Source: Paracyclopina nana (lineage: Eukaryota > Arthropoda > Copepoda > Cyclopoida > Cyclopettidae). From it: 64,000 nt of DNA. The notes under the pieces were generated by a model. It saw only the letters and a list, made by a program, of their open reading frames with translations. It was not told the DNA's origin and ran no database searches. Made by a program: the position numbers and the translations under genes. The stretch is taken from NCBI GenBank assembly GCA_019096065.1, contig JAGUCH010000001.1, positions 16,678,001 to 16,742,000 of the forward strand. Reading direction: 5' to 3'. The stretch's first letter is position 1; each line of letters opens with the position of its first letter. This document shows, piece after piece, positions 47,948-61,209 of the stretch.

Positions 47948-48668
47948 AATCCAGCACACTAACGCAACGCAACGCACACTACTAAATGCCGCACGCTACT
48001 TTTTATATTATATTATATCAATGAACTTATGAAACTGGCTGGAGGAAAAGACTAATTATTTTTTAGTGACTAGACACACAAGTAAGCATGAATACATACG
48101 TACAATGATATGTGAATCCTGATAGACATTTTTTGCCGTTTTTTAAGTGTGTGCGGTATTTAGTAGGTAAATACTAAATACCGCACACAAAGTGAATACT
48201 TGTAAGAAAAAAAGCAGCGAAATAATTCTTAAAACATTCTTGAAAAAAAAGCGAATCGGCCATTTTCACTGTTTTTGGGAGGTCCGATCAGTGAACATGA
48301 TGTCATGATAGCGTGAGCGAAGCTGACCCGTGCATAAAAAGTGTTTGAAATAGTTGGAAATAGAATCAGGCCAAAAAGAGCCAACTTTTCATATTATTTT
48401 GCCACTTTTTTTAAGCAATGCCATTCTGGAAACACTTTAGATAAGTGCATTGGCTTGCCCAAAAGCCAGCCTGAAATTTGCTGAAAAATTGAATTTATTT
48501 GCAAAATATGGTCAAATTACATTAAAATTCCACCTTGCGGAAAAAAATAATGAAAAAAACTGATTTATTAGAAATTGGAGGTCTGATTTGCATTTTTTTG
48601 CAATTTGCGGTATTTAGAAGTGTGCGGTATTTAGTAGTGTGAGTTGTGGTGCGTTAGTGAGCGGTATT
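47948..48668. mobile_element. TA-flanked element with CACTAACGCA termini and internal palindrome
   Basis: The left end begins AATCCAGCACACTAACGCAA and the reverse-complemented right end AATACCGCTCACTAACGCA; both are preceded by TA. Arms carry repeated TGTGCGGTATTTAGTAG units. Near 48148-48186 there is a perfect-looking central palindrome, TGTGCGGTATTTAGTA and its complement. The rest is AT-rich and non-coding. Confidence 0.75.
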
Positions 48669-51600
48669 TATTTTATAAGTGACAAGATTTCTGTGGATAA
48701 TTGTGAACTTTTGGGATTTGATCACTATTTTTCATTAATCTTCGTTACTGTGTGGATTAGCTCCTGGAGAAGAAATGATGAAATCATTTATCAAATATTA
48801 CATTTTTTTACATATATGGTTTTTTTTCCAACTGACTCTCAGTGGAAAGGTTGTTTCCTTGTCATCCTTTATAAATGAGACTCAACATTTTTCCATATAA
48901 GTAGCAGCCCACACTGAGCTAATGTAGCTGATAAAAATGTGCAAACGATTAATGAGGTCTCTGATGTGACACTGTGATATAAAGCCTCAAGGAGGAAATG
49001 CCAACTTCAATTTTCTCACCTTCATTAAAGTAAATATTTACATTCTGTTAGAAAGAGCCATAAACATTCACATTGGCAGATTTTATGGGGACATTCAGGC
49101 AAATTGTGACCAGCAGCTCAGATTTAGTTGCCACCTGGATACCGTTGATCAGCCACACTAAATAAACAAGTTCTAATATGCTTTGCAATGCATCGCTAAA
49201 AAACTTGGGTAAGCAGGAAATAAATTTTCTTTGTTGCCCCATTGCCTTATCCATATAGAGCTACTCTACTCCATACATGAATAAAAGTTGCCCAGCAACA
49301 ATTAGTTGACACTCAGAGTGCATTTGGACACCACCATCAGGTGTGGGTAGTGTCATCTACTTTTTTGTCAAAATGAAGAAAAAAAAACCTTTAAGATGAT
49401 CATTATTTGTACCAAAACATAATTAAAGTCAGATGAACACACCTTTAGTTGCAAAAAGTCTGCTGACATTAATTCAAGTATATCCACTACTTAGTCACCC
49501 CATTCAAGTCAAATCGAGCCATTTGAAAAGCCATAAATCCCCAAATAAAAGCCATTGCTCTATCAAAAAGTAAAGCAGGGCCAAGGATATTTCAACTAGC
49601 AAAGGCTCGTTGCATAATTAGTGGTGATTTGTGCCATTGAAATGCGATTAGATGTAGCCCTCCATCCCAATCCAAAATAAGCCCAGTCATTCATTGTTTG
49701 ACACCTGACAAGGCCAAAATTGACATGATCAGCAGCTCCTAAAAAGGATTAAAATACTCCTATGCAAAACTAGTTTCAATTCATTCTCAGATCTAGCCGG
49801 AAATTGAACTTTTCCTAAAACCCACGACGCCCTTTGTTTACATTTCCCATTTTGCAGACTTTCCCTGCAAACTTGCCTTAAAAACTTTACATTTAAATTG
49901 GAAGAAAAAGCCTCATCTCATATGTTATTATGAGCATTAAATGGCAAAATAATCAACTGTGCATGCATCACTGTGATTGGAAATCTGGGTGTTGCTCAGC
50001 TCAACTTTTTCCCATTTTCACTACAATATCTCGAATGGGACTCGTTTAGTTTAGCAGGCCTTCCTCAATATACCACAATATACCACACATATATATGTAT
50101 ATACCAAGAAAAGTTTACCAGGGATAATCAAGTCAACTTTGTGTACCTTATGGTAGCAGCATCAGAAGTGGTTGGTATATTGAAAAACGAATTCAAAGGA
50201 AGGATTTTTTGACCACTGCTGCTAAAGCAACATTTCCGTTACTTTCATGGTCAGCTTGGCTGTAAGTAACTCAAACCCCTGGGTCTTGAGTACCATGTTG
50301 GGGTAATTTAAGGGAAGCATCCTTTAGAACCTCTCCTCTTGTTTGACCATGCATCCTTTAGTACTAGCACACTGGGATAAAATCACAATTTTAAAAAGTA
50401 CATAAGTTTAGAATGGAGAGAACAAAAAACTGGGTTTTTTTTATTAACAATAAAACTCAAGTACTTAGCTTTTTATTCTAATATATATCCCTAGCTGAGA
50501 TGCATAAATACATTTTTAAGTTAAGATGTACAACAATAAACATGTAAAGTGCAGGGCCAACCACTATGACAATTCTAGACGGAAGTATGCAAATTGATTC
50601 GCCAAACTTATTTTAGTTCTTTCGTCATTTGTGCAGTGGCGCTTATGCTGCTCGCTTCAATGAAAAAGCGGGAAATTCAAATCTAGATTTTAGCGCCAAT
50701 TTCTTATTGCTCGAGTAGAAGGAGCCGGTTAATCAGCTTTACCAGACTTGGACTTTACTTCAAAAATCGCTTAAATAAGGCGTTTTCTATCATCTGACAG
50801 CTTTTTCATAAAACATGATTCATAGAACTCTACTTTTTTCGTCAGAGGCCCTTCCATAGTCCAATTGTAATTTGTAGATTATTTAAAGTTCCATAGTCAG
50901 AAGTGTAGAAGTACAGCTGTGATATGAGGTCACCTTACATCATAGAGAGGGGGGCTTTTAGGCAATTTTTTGCCGCTGTGGGACAGAGGAGGAAGAGACA
51001 GGTAGAATCTACTGCTTCATTGAACTTGAAATAGGGTCAGGACAACATTCTCGGATCTCCACCCTTCGAATGTCTCATGCTACTTTAGCTGACAAATTGC
51101 TCGTTTTTCTTCCCTTAAGCCATAAAAGAGCCTTTTCCGAATGAAAAATCCCTTGGAATGGCAGATTTTTTAATGGGAATTCTTCTGGGAAAAATAGCCT
51201 TATTTTTTTACTAGGATCAAGATGGGATTTGGGCCAGCAAAAGCGTATCTTTTTATTCAAATCCATATATAAAGTCAAGCCAAGTCTACGAAAAGCTTAC
51301 TTGAAAAGATTAAAAAAACCTGGGCCAATAGTTATGGGATTGGTCTGGAATTAATTACTTTATCTTGTTGTCATCAGATTCTACCAAGGCTTTTAACGTG
51401 AGATAATAATGGTCAGACCAGCCCTATTCTACGACCGTTTTAGTCAGCTAATTCCCCACTTAAATTGCCGCTTAACTGCTTGTAGTCGTCCCCGTTTAGC
51501 TGCCTTGTTCCCATCATAAATGAATTCAGAGGCAAATTAATGCAGTTTTAAACCACTACAATTTGAGCATAAATGGCCTGAACTGTTGAGATTTAAAAAA

Positions 51601-53114
51601 TACACTTGACAAAATATAAATCTGGTGCTTTTCCATGGTAAAATGAATATTTTTTTTATTTTCTGCAAACATTGACTCAAAATAATTCAGAGGGGTAATT
51701 GTGTACACATTAGTAATCTAGTTTTTGCGGCAATTATAAGAAATTGCTTTCATATCCTGCAAAAGCTTTGTTGACTTGAAATGGAATTTTAGCCGATTTT
51801 GCTGCCCAGAGTTGTACTGAGTTGTCAAAATGAATATAAATTGATTTTCAGTCTAGACTTCCGCAGTCTTTCAGTCTATTGTGCGCAACTTGGAGAACAC
51901 CCGTTAATTTAGGCTGGTTGAGATTGTTATCAAAATGGTCTAGAAGAAAGCAATAAATTGTACTGTCTGAAATCCAGCCAGACCAGTGTGCCTAAAACCC
52001 GCAAAAATTCAGAAATGGAAGAACATATTTTCCCCCTTCCCTTATCTAAAGTGTCATCAAGAATGCACATTAATATACCAACTGTGCAATATTCTAATCT
52101 TAATTATCCCCTTCATATACAGCTACAGAGCATATCACCCTCTTTACCCTCAATTTTAAAGTGAACGCTCGCGAAAACGAAACTGGGCGTGTGTTACGCA
52201 ATCACCCACGTGGTTTTTGTTTACAAGTTTTGCTTCGTGCGTCGTCCATTCGTCAAGTCCGCCCTCACTGTAGCAATCTTGGAAAGAAAAACAGTCGTCA
52301 TAAATCCTGAGATCCTTGATTATTAATGCCTAGGTCATCAACTGCTACTTCAACTTCTGCAGCTGTTGAACTTGAAAAGAGTTCTTTTTCCCGATCATTA
52401 TCTTCAGCTTGCTTATGATGGGCGTCACAAATCAGCCGTGATGACATTTATGGCCGTATTAATTGAACTTTGAGCAATGTCGATACTCAATTCAATGCAA
52501 GAATGCTAAACAATCAAACTCCTTCTCCTCATTTTTTAAGGTTGTTTTTTTTAATTGACGAACTTTTAGTTTTGTGACACCTTTTTTAGCAAAAATCTGA
52601 TGATGACCCAACATATGATGATTGTTTCAGTACAATAAAACATAAATTAAAATTAATTAAAAGCAAAGAATACTTTATTAACAATAGCCAAAAGTCTTAG
52701 AAATATATCAAAAGTGTTTTCTTTGGGAAAGGAATTGTTCAAATTGTGAGATAGGCTTCCTCATTAATTAGCATGCAAAAGGCGTTTGGGTTGACCCCAA
52801 AAGGTTAAATTGGCATGAAATCAATTATGATTTACACACTCTCAAATGCCCAGCTAAAAATGTTTCAAGGCTCAGAAAAAAGGTCAATGCACTGAGCTTG
52901 CAAACAAACCTGCTTATAAATTCTCACCTTGCGTAATAAAACACTCAATTCAGGCCACTTTTTTACAAAGCAAAAAAATTGCACGGCAAAAAATGCCATT
53001 GAAATTCAGTAGATGGCGTTTCTAGGAAGAAAAGCCAGAGTGGAAATTAAATGAGGCAATGAATTTCTCTAATAATTAGTTTTTATAATAATTAGGGTTT
53101 TTTTGAGAATATTT
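48669..53114. other. Intergenic, no gene seen
   Basis: Over 4 kb of AT-rich DNA with only short chance frames. No tRNA, tandem array or clear inverted repeat was recognised. An AGATGGCGT motif lies at 53011-53019. Confidence 0.45.
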
Positions 53115-53120
53115 TTTATT
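53115..53120 (-). terminator. Polyadenylation signal of the D8C/vWD/EGF gene
   Basis: Minus-strand AATAAA lies 28 nt after the stop codon at 53148. Confidence 0.65.
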
Positions 53121-53147
53121 AATACTGATGAGATCAAAGACGAAGCA

Positions 53148-56100
53148 TCAAAAATCCAGCAAAAATCGTGCCATTTTCCTTGGTTTTTCGCAATATCTTC
53201 CTTTGTAGGTTTTGGGGCATTTGCACCTACCTGATGGCTTGCATATTCCTCCATTTCTACACGGTGGATCGCAAGTGACTGAGAAAACATATTATAATAT
53301 AAAATGGGTTCAAAAGATGTAATGTCATGCTACCATTTTTGCAATTTTTCCCTTCAAAGCCAGGCTGACATGAGCATATTCCTGGGGAAATGCAAAGTCC
53401 CCCATTTCTACATCCTCCAGGGCATTTTGCTAGAAGAAAAGCATTGAATTTTAATTGAATAAATCCTATTTACACATTTAATGTTTTTTAATCCACCTTT
53501 TTGGCAGTATCTTCCTCTGTATTCCGGAGTGCACTTGCACCTGTTGGGCATTGTTTTTGAGCAAATCCCTCCATTTTGGCATTTCCTCTTGCATTTAGAT
53601 ACCTCAGTTTGAGGAGGCAACAAAAATCCTAAAGTTGCTGAATTCATGGATCATTAGTGCCAAATAAAAGTAATTAACTCAGAATATTTACGTTCTAGCA
53701 AGGAGGACTTTTGACACCTATGTCCTCTGAATCCAGGTGGACAGGTGCACTTTCCACCTGCTTCACAGGTACCTCCATTTTGGCATGGCTTTTTGCTGCA
53801 GCCTCGATTCAGCCTTTTCTCCAGCCTTGGCATTTGCTTATGGTCTTGGCAAAAAGATCCTTCAAAATCACTAGGGCATTTGCACATTCCGGATTTGGAG
53901 CATTTCCCTCCATTTTGGCAAGAAGGAAAGCATTTTGCTGAAAATTGAACAAAGAACAATTTTTAATTTTTTCCAAATCCCAAGTTAAAAATATAGCCAA
54001 ACGAGACTGAATGATAGACAACTAACAATTTTGTGCTCATTATTCGATTGTGAAATTAATCACGTGAAAGCATTATGTCAAGAATAACTTTGAAAAAACT
54101 TATCTACCTTGGCAAATTTCGGGTGAAATGCACACCTCTGAGGACTCGTCACACCTCGAGCACAAAGGCTTACACTTAATGCCATCTCCTTTGTATCCTT
54201 TGGGACAATCTCCGCATGTAATGAAAGGCTTAGATGAGTTATTCATAACGCAATTGACTCCAGGATAGCAATGATTGACATCTGGACAAGGCACAGCAAA
54301 AATCACTGGAAATTGTTTAGCAACATCTTTAAAGGTTGTGATATATTGAACTATATTTATAAAAGCTTACCTTTCTTTTTGCACGTTTTTCCATTGCCAA
54401 TGAATCCTTGAGGACAAGGTCCACATTTGTAACCTCTTAAGGGAGCTTTCAAGTCCACACAATCCACGCCAGGAAAACAAAACCCAGGCTGGCAATCATC
54501 AATCTCTACGCAAGTGTAACAATATTTTGAGTGGTTTTTTTGTTTGACATAATAAGCCACTTGAATTTCCGATTTGTTACGCAAGAGGCATTACATAATT
54601 ACCTTTACAATAGAATCCATCTCCTTCTGATCCAGGAGGACAAGCTCCACAAGTGAATGTTCCATTCAAAAGTTGACATTCAACATCAGGATGACAAGGG
54701 CTTGGGTCACATGGAGTGAGCTCAGATCGACAAATGATCCCATTGCCAACCATCCCTGATGGACAAGGCCCACATTGGAAGGTGTCGCCATTGGGAGAGC
54801 ACACAACTCCAGGATGACAGGGACTGGATTGACAAGGATTGGTGTACGTGCAACTTAGTCCATCTCCAACCATCCCATCAGGACACATTCCACAAGAAAA
54901 CAGGGCTAGCTGGCCTTTCCATACTGTGATGCAAGCCACTCCAGGATGACAAGGGTTGGGACTACATGGATCATTGGCTGCACTGCAATGGACTCCATTG
55001 CCTGTAAAGCCTTCTGGACAAGGCCCACATTTGAACCTGTTATGGAAATTGTAGCACTCAGTCCCAGGAAAACAAGGATCCGAAGCACAATGGTCCTTAG
55101 GTACTTGTCTTGAGCAATTAAAGCCATCTCCAATCATGTCTCTTGGGCAAGATCCACAAACCGGCTGGCCAAGCTGCATTTCACATTGGACTCCAGGAAA
55201 GCAAGGGTTCGGATGGCAGAATTCAATTTCCAACACACACCTGTCCACTTGCCATTGGAATCCTGGAGGACAAGACCCTGGACAACCCAAACAAGGCTCC
55301 ATCAAAGTGCACATTTTCCCATCCCCTGTCATATTAGCAGGACAAGGACCGCAAGTCAGAATGCCATTGACCAGCTTGCAGTCTGATCCTGGATAGCAAG
55401 GATTGGTACTAGTACTGTCACAAGGATTGTCTACATCCTGAACTGGGACACAAGTGATCCCGTCTCCCCTGAAACCTTTGGGACACGCCTTGCAATTAAC
55501 TGAGCCTTTCAAGTCAATTTGGCACATGGACTTGTCAAAGCAAGGATTGGTCTCTTCATCGTTACAAAGCTGGGCAAAGAAGTCATGTGAAGACTCATAG
55601 CACTTTTTCCCATTACCAGTCAATCCTGGTGGACAATGACCACAAACAAAGTCATCTTCTCCTATGGCAAAGCATTCCACTCCAGGATGACAAGGATCAT
55701 ACTGACAAGGCCTGATCCTGGTGCAATTGAATCCATTCCCAGTATATCCAGATGGACAAGGTCCACACTGACCATTGTCAAGGCACTCGACATCTTTGAA
55801 GCACTCACATGAGGGCTGTATTGGAGTGGCACAGAGAGGTCCAGTGTATCCATGGTCACAAATGCAGCCAAAATTGATGCCATCAGGGATGCATGTGCCA
55901 AAGTTGCACCTTGGAACCATGCAAGGATCATCCATGATTTCACAGCTTTTCCCTATAACAAATGTCTGAACTGTATTTAAGTTTTGACTTTTTTTTAAAG
56001 CATTAAAAATACCTTTGAATCCTGGTTTGCAAACACAAAGAGGCTCATCAAGGACCAGAAGACAAGTGCCACCGTTCAAGCAGTCACAAGAAACCACATG

Positions 56101-59100
56101 AACAGTCACCTCTATGAGAGTGGAGTAATTGCAAACACTTTTGGCTTTGATGATGAAGAGTTCATTCCACGCGTCATCAATCAAGTTGGAACTTGCTTGC
56201 CATTTCAAGGTGCCATTGGTGCTCAAGGATGCTCCAAAAGGGCCAGATGTCAATTCAAATTTAGTTGCATTGTCAATGCTGGGCAAGTCATAGTTGAATA
56301 AATCACCCTTGATCACTTTGAACTTCTTGTTGAGCTCTGAAGTTGCTTTGTTTTGCTTATCTGGGAGCCACTTACCATCGAAACATTGGAGACAATTATT
56401 TCCAGGATGGATTGATCCTGGACTAAAACAGGAGTCTTGGTACTTGCAAGCATTTTCAATGTGCATGCATTCAACCCTTGAATTAATGACTGTGCAATGC
56501 TCACAATTGATATCATATATCTTCACATTGACATCACCAATATGTCCATGATGGTCTTGCACAAAAATGGTCAAATTTCCAATTTTAGCCTTGCCTGCCA
56601 CCTGACAAGAAGCTCTATTCTCGGATAAGTATCTAAAAATACCCTCTTGCCTTGAACTTTCACCATCGAATTGGAAAAAGCAAGAGCTTTGAGGGCTCAA
56701 TAAGGACCCGAATATTGGAATACTCCCACAAGTACTGGTGCTGATTTCACACAACTTAGGAGTCTTTGATTTGTCCAAGCTTCCAGGAGCTGAGCTTCTC
56801 AGTTTGCAATCATAGCCATAGTAACCATGGTTACATCTACATTCCTTTAAGTCTAAGCAAACTCCATTGCCATAGCAATCATTTGGGCAATTTAAGGCTC
56901 TTAAAATGGCTGGGCCATGCACATGCTGAGATTTCCTTTTCAGAGCTGCCTCACATTGGGATTCTATCAAAGGCAGGACAAGTCTAGCCATATTTTCATC
57001 ATTTGTAGCTGAAACATCTGAAAAAAAAAACACTCATCCACAATGTGCTTATCCAAATAGGATGCCAAGCTTCAGCTAGATTCCTTTTTGCATAAGCATT
57101 AAGGTTAACAAGAGTTACCAGATAAGACTTTTTTCATCAGTTAAATGTACCTTGAAGGCAAATATCCATAGCATGCATAATGTCTCGATCAAAAAAAGGT
57201 CCACAAGCCACAGCAATGCTTGAATTGATTATCACATCCGTACAAATATCGAATATTCTTCCTCTTGAGAATTCCAACTTTTCCACTCTGATGGGAGAAA
57301 ACACATCCGCGTTACGCAACCTCAGCCCACAAATGTAGGATATTTCATGTTCACAATATACTTACCTGGAGTGGCTTATTGGAGGCTCTAAATGGATATC
57401 TTTGGCTTCTTGGATAATTCTGTGGTCTAACATGTGGTCGATTTTGCTATGCTTGGAATTTGAACAGACATAGCTTTCACCCAGCTCACAGTGGCACAAA
57501 TGGTCAGTTGTTCTCAATTCTATTATTCTATTATCTAAAGTTGCATCTTCAAGCCTAGAACAACATCCAATTAAGTTGGTGGAACTCCGTTTTGCAGTTT
57601 TAGCCAATTTTACCTCCACTTTTCAGCAAAATCCAAAGCTGTCTTTTGATCTTCAAATTCATTGGAAGAATTTCCATCAAAGTTCCCACAAAGTCCAGCT
57701 GAAGATTTGAAGTCAGATCCAATTGATTGCAAAGTTATTGACAAACCAAAAGGTTGTATGTCAATGCGAAAAAATCTACCAGAAGGTAAGTCAACCTACA
57801 AAAAGCAACTGTTTTAGACAATGTACGTGGTGTTGATAGTGATTAGTTTGTTGCTTGGCTTATTGAGCTTGTTTGCTGCGAAAATAAAATGAGCGGATGT
57901 AATCAACTTGTCACGACAGCTGTTTTTTTTAGTTCACCTGACGCGTAATTCTTGATACAAGTATTTGCAACAGTCACCAAACTACGAAAATAATTTCACC
58001 ACCTGATTTCTACCACCGACATCTAGAGTGTTCCTTATCTCAAAAGAGACAGGAGCTAGTGATTAGGTTCCCTTCTAGATAACACTTAAGAGAAATCAGA
58101 GTTACCAGACTACTTACAAACAGCACAGTTCCATTTCTGGCCGATTTCAGCCTGTTTGGCCATGGATTTTCAATGAAAGGCAACTTGTTGCAGATGGAAA
58201 TATGGAAAGATTCCCCAGAATCAGTGACTTTGAGGCCACAAGCACATGCCATGTTTAATCCACAATTCTGGAGTTGAAGCAGGCTCTCGAATTCGGCATT
58301 TTTGTGCAACACAAATGTTCCACTTTCAACTGCAGCTATCTGATATCGTTTCTGGTCAACGCTCACGAGATGACCCGCTGAAATAACGTGGCATTGTGAC
58401 GTCAATTGGTTTTCCACCAAATAATCTATGAAGTCGTGATAGATTGGAACTGTAGGGTCTTCAAAAATGGCAATTTTGATGGAGCCAGGAGAATATTCAT
58501 GATTGCTGTTCCAATAGGAGCTTGTAATTGGTGAAATGTTGATTGCTTTCTTGTTGCAAAACAACCCTTGGCTGCCATTCAAAAATTGGCAGATATTTGG
58601 GCTCCTGAACTCAACCAGACACTTACTGAACATCAAATCTTGTGCTAGAAATGGTTCGATTTTAGATTAAAAGGGAAATATTGAGATGATTAGAAACCAT
58701 AGTAGTAGAAAAACATAGGTTACGCAAGTTCTTTGACGTTTTTATCTTTGTTGGAATTGTTTCGAAAGCTCTCCTCTGCTCAAAATATGGCGAAGAAAGC
58801 CACCAAAAAAAATCATGAGCTTGATCACTCTGTGTAGTTAGAAAGCTTGCTTCTATAGCACCAGAGTTGAGAGGAGATAGTCTCGCGTAATTTGCTGAAA
58901 TAATAGAAGTTTGCTCCTCCAATTTGATATTTTACTTTGCATCAGAAATGATCATGGGTGGGCAGTTTCAAAGGCTTGAACTTGCACATTGACCATACGA
59001 ATATGACACTTGAAGAATAAACCTGATTTAAGTACCTAAGAGACCTATTTTTAAGGTGCAATTTTGGCTCTTGCACAAGTGAGGTGTTTGTTGAAATAGC

Positions 59101-60766
59101 TCAAGAACCTGAGAATGGCTACTTTTTATGAGAAGGCTCTGAGGACCAAATGTAATGCCCAGGGGGAATTGTGGGCTTTCTTCAGATTTCAGATCATGGG
59201 TGATCACGCAAACGATCTGAAAGGAAGCCTCATTTGACAACCAATTTAAGATAAATCATTAAGCTTCTAGAACCTTGTGTCTTTGTTTGATTTCATAACC
59301 ACTCAAACGCAGCTTGGTGCCCGTGATTTCCAAAGTAGATCTTTCACCGGCAGCATTTATCTCCACCCACGTGGTTCTGAAAATCATATGATATCATTAT
59401 TGAGAGTCTGAAGGTGGACTGAAAACCGAAAAGCTACCTGCAAAGCCTGCAAAAATGGGTACACTTGAGCAAGTAATCGTCACCATTGTCAACCTCTAAG
59501 CTGACATATGGAGGAGTCATGTCTTGGTTGTTCTCAAATGATGTCATTTTTTCGCCAAGAAAAGCTAGAAAAAGAAAAAAACTGGAATACAGGCAAGACG
59601 CGCGTAACCTGAAAGAGAAGCCTCTGAGTAGCCCAAGGCTATTATGGATACTGCTTCAGCAAAAACAGAGCTACCAGAAAAATGGGCTTTCACCTGCATT
59701 TCCTGCTGGCATTTGTGGTTCAGTTGCTGGAGCTGAGCAATAGGCAATGTCACAAGCCTGGGTTGGCCCAAGGTAATACACTCGAAATCCCTGGCACATT
59801 TTCACCCTGACTGGCAGTGTAAACAAACAGCAGTCAAAATTATCAAAGCCTCCATCCCCGAATCCCCAACTGACACAGGCATCCACAGAGAAGGCATTGG
59901 AGGTCAAATTGACAGCTGTGCTCATGTCCAGCCACACAGGGGCCACAGTGCCACACCTTCCTGGCCCTGGACATGTAGTGGCCATATCTCTGGACCTGGA
60001 AAATTAGAAACACTGAATCCATTGGACGCTAAGGGAGTCTTTGAAGAAATTTAGGGAGAAAGGCAGCTGTTCTTTGACTTACAGGCCATAAGTGAGAAAT
60101 CTGTACCAGCCATAGGGCAAGACATCGTCACACACCATGTCATTGTGATTAGCCTGAGCTATCGAAATATCGAAAGCCTCGTCCTCTATCCTGTCCTCGT
60201 AGTCAACGAGGGAATATTGGTTTGAGGCCGCAGCTGAAGAGGAGGCTGCTGCAGAGGCTGTTGTTGATTTAGTGGGCGAGTAAGAAATACTTCTTCTGTG
60301 GTCATCTAATACTCGATAAATCAGTGGATTACAGCCATCTGGAACAAGAACAATTTTGAGCTTTTCATCTGAACGATGCAAATATCCATATGTGGAGTAT
60401 TGGTAAAGAGCTTTTGCTAGCTAGCCATAATGTCATTTCTGTTATGAAAAAGTCAAACGCCTACAATATGAGATTTAATGGACATAAAACCGATCTTCCC
60501 TTCACTGAGTTTAACTTTAGCATAGAAAACTGCTATAAAATTACTTTTTTGGTTGTCAAGGCGCGCACAACCTAGGAAACAAATCATTTCAACAGGGCAA
60601 TTTTAAAAAATTTTAATTTAAGGATACATGACGACAATTGAATGCTGTGGATTCAGTTGAAGAATTGTTTTCGTTGCTGTTGGCTTAGGCTCATTTCCAT
60701 ACCTGCTGTATCTGTCTCATTACTAGATAAAGGAGAACAGAGGAAGTAAGAGACAATTTGATTCAT
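53148..60766 (-). CDS. D8C, von Willebrand D and EGF multidomain protein (VWDE-like)
   Basis: Eighteen exons join with consistent phases: 60766-60703 (tentative), 60338-60083, 59995-59694, 59564-59438, 59376-59274, 59216-59036, 58644-58118, 57795-57614, 57554-57366, 57287-57151, 57017-56013, 55952-54603, 54505-54371, 54305-54108, 53937-53692, 53637-53497, 53429-53334, 53278-53148; about 1789 residues. Order: D8C domain (PYGWYRF ... [10 protein letters not shown] ... CDIAYC), as in uromodulin, OIT3 and VWDE; a vWD domain ending [14 protein letters not shown]; a Cys-poor cadherin-like stretch; about 11 thrombospondin-type EGF modules (PC-x-PG-V-x-C ... CG-x-CP-x-G-x-x-GDG-x-x-C); then five WIF/tenascin-type EGF modules. 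The C-terminal EGF exons are all phase 1-1. It is an extracellular matrix or secreted protein by composition. The first exon fits by phase but its signal peptide is weak. Introns 59217-59273 (GTTCTA donor) and 55953-56012 are only 57 and 60 nt. Confidence 0.85.
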
Positions 60767-61209
60767 CGCTTTGCGTCATTCACAGCCGTTACTTGGTTAC
60801 CAAATTGATCTACCAAAGTATTGTAGTAGGTATATATATATACGGTATATATCGTGTTAATCGTACAAATTGGCACGTGACTCAGAAACTAATTTTTTCT
60901 GTCTTGACTAGGAAAAAATGGGGTTGTCTAATAAAAAACCTTGAACTGAATCACGATGAGGAAACTATGATTATTTGGGGTTCAACAGTACAAATGTGCT
61001 AATAAAATCTTTAAAAGAACTAAAAGATTATGAGGGGTGAAAATGCCCGGAATTCCGCTCTTCACAATGCAGTGTGCTCTATCACGAAAAAGTGAGCAAA
61101 TGTTTATTTGAGTTGAATAACGCTCTTGCCATGTTGTTGTGAAACTCGCGCTCTCTCCACAGCTCCGCTTATCAACTCTCGTGAGTAGGCTTTCAAATAT
61201 CATTCCATC
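60767..61209. promoter_or_regulatory. Divergent intergenic region between the VWDE-like and exon-duplicated genes
   Basis: About 440 bp separate two start codons read away from each other, if the tentative first exon of the minus-strand gene is right. It contains a TA microsatellite (about 60829-60855). No other signal stands out. Confidence 0.4.

Noticed and set aside
58662-58922. 86-codon minus-strand frame after an acceptor-like site within the VWDE-like gene
   Set aside because: No convincing donor ends it, and the exons on either side join in phase without it.
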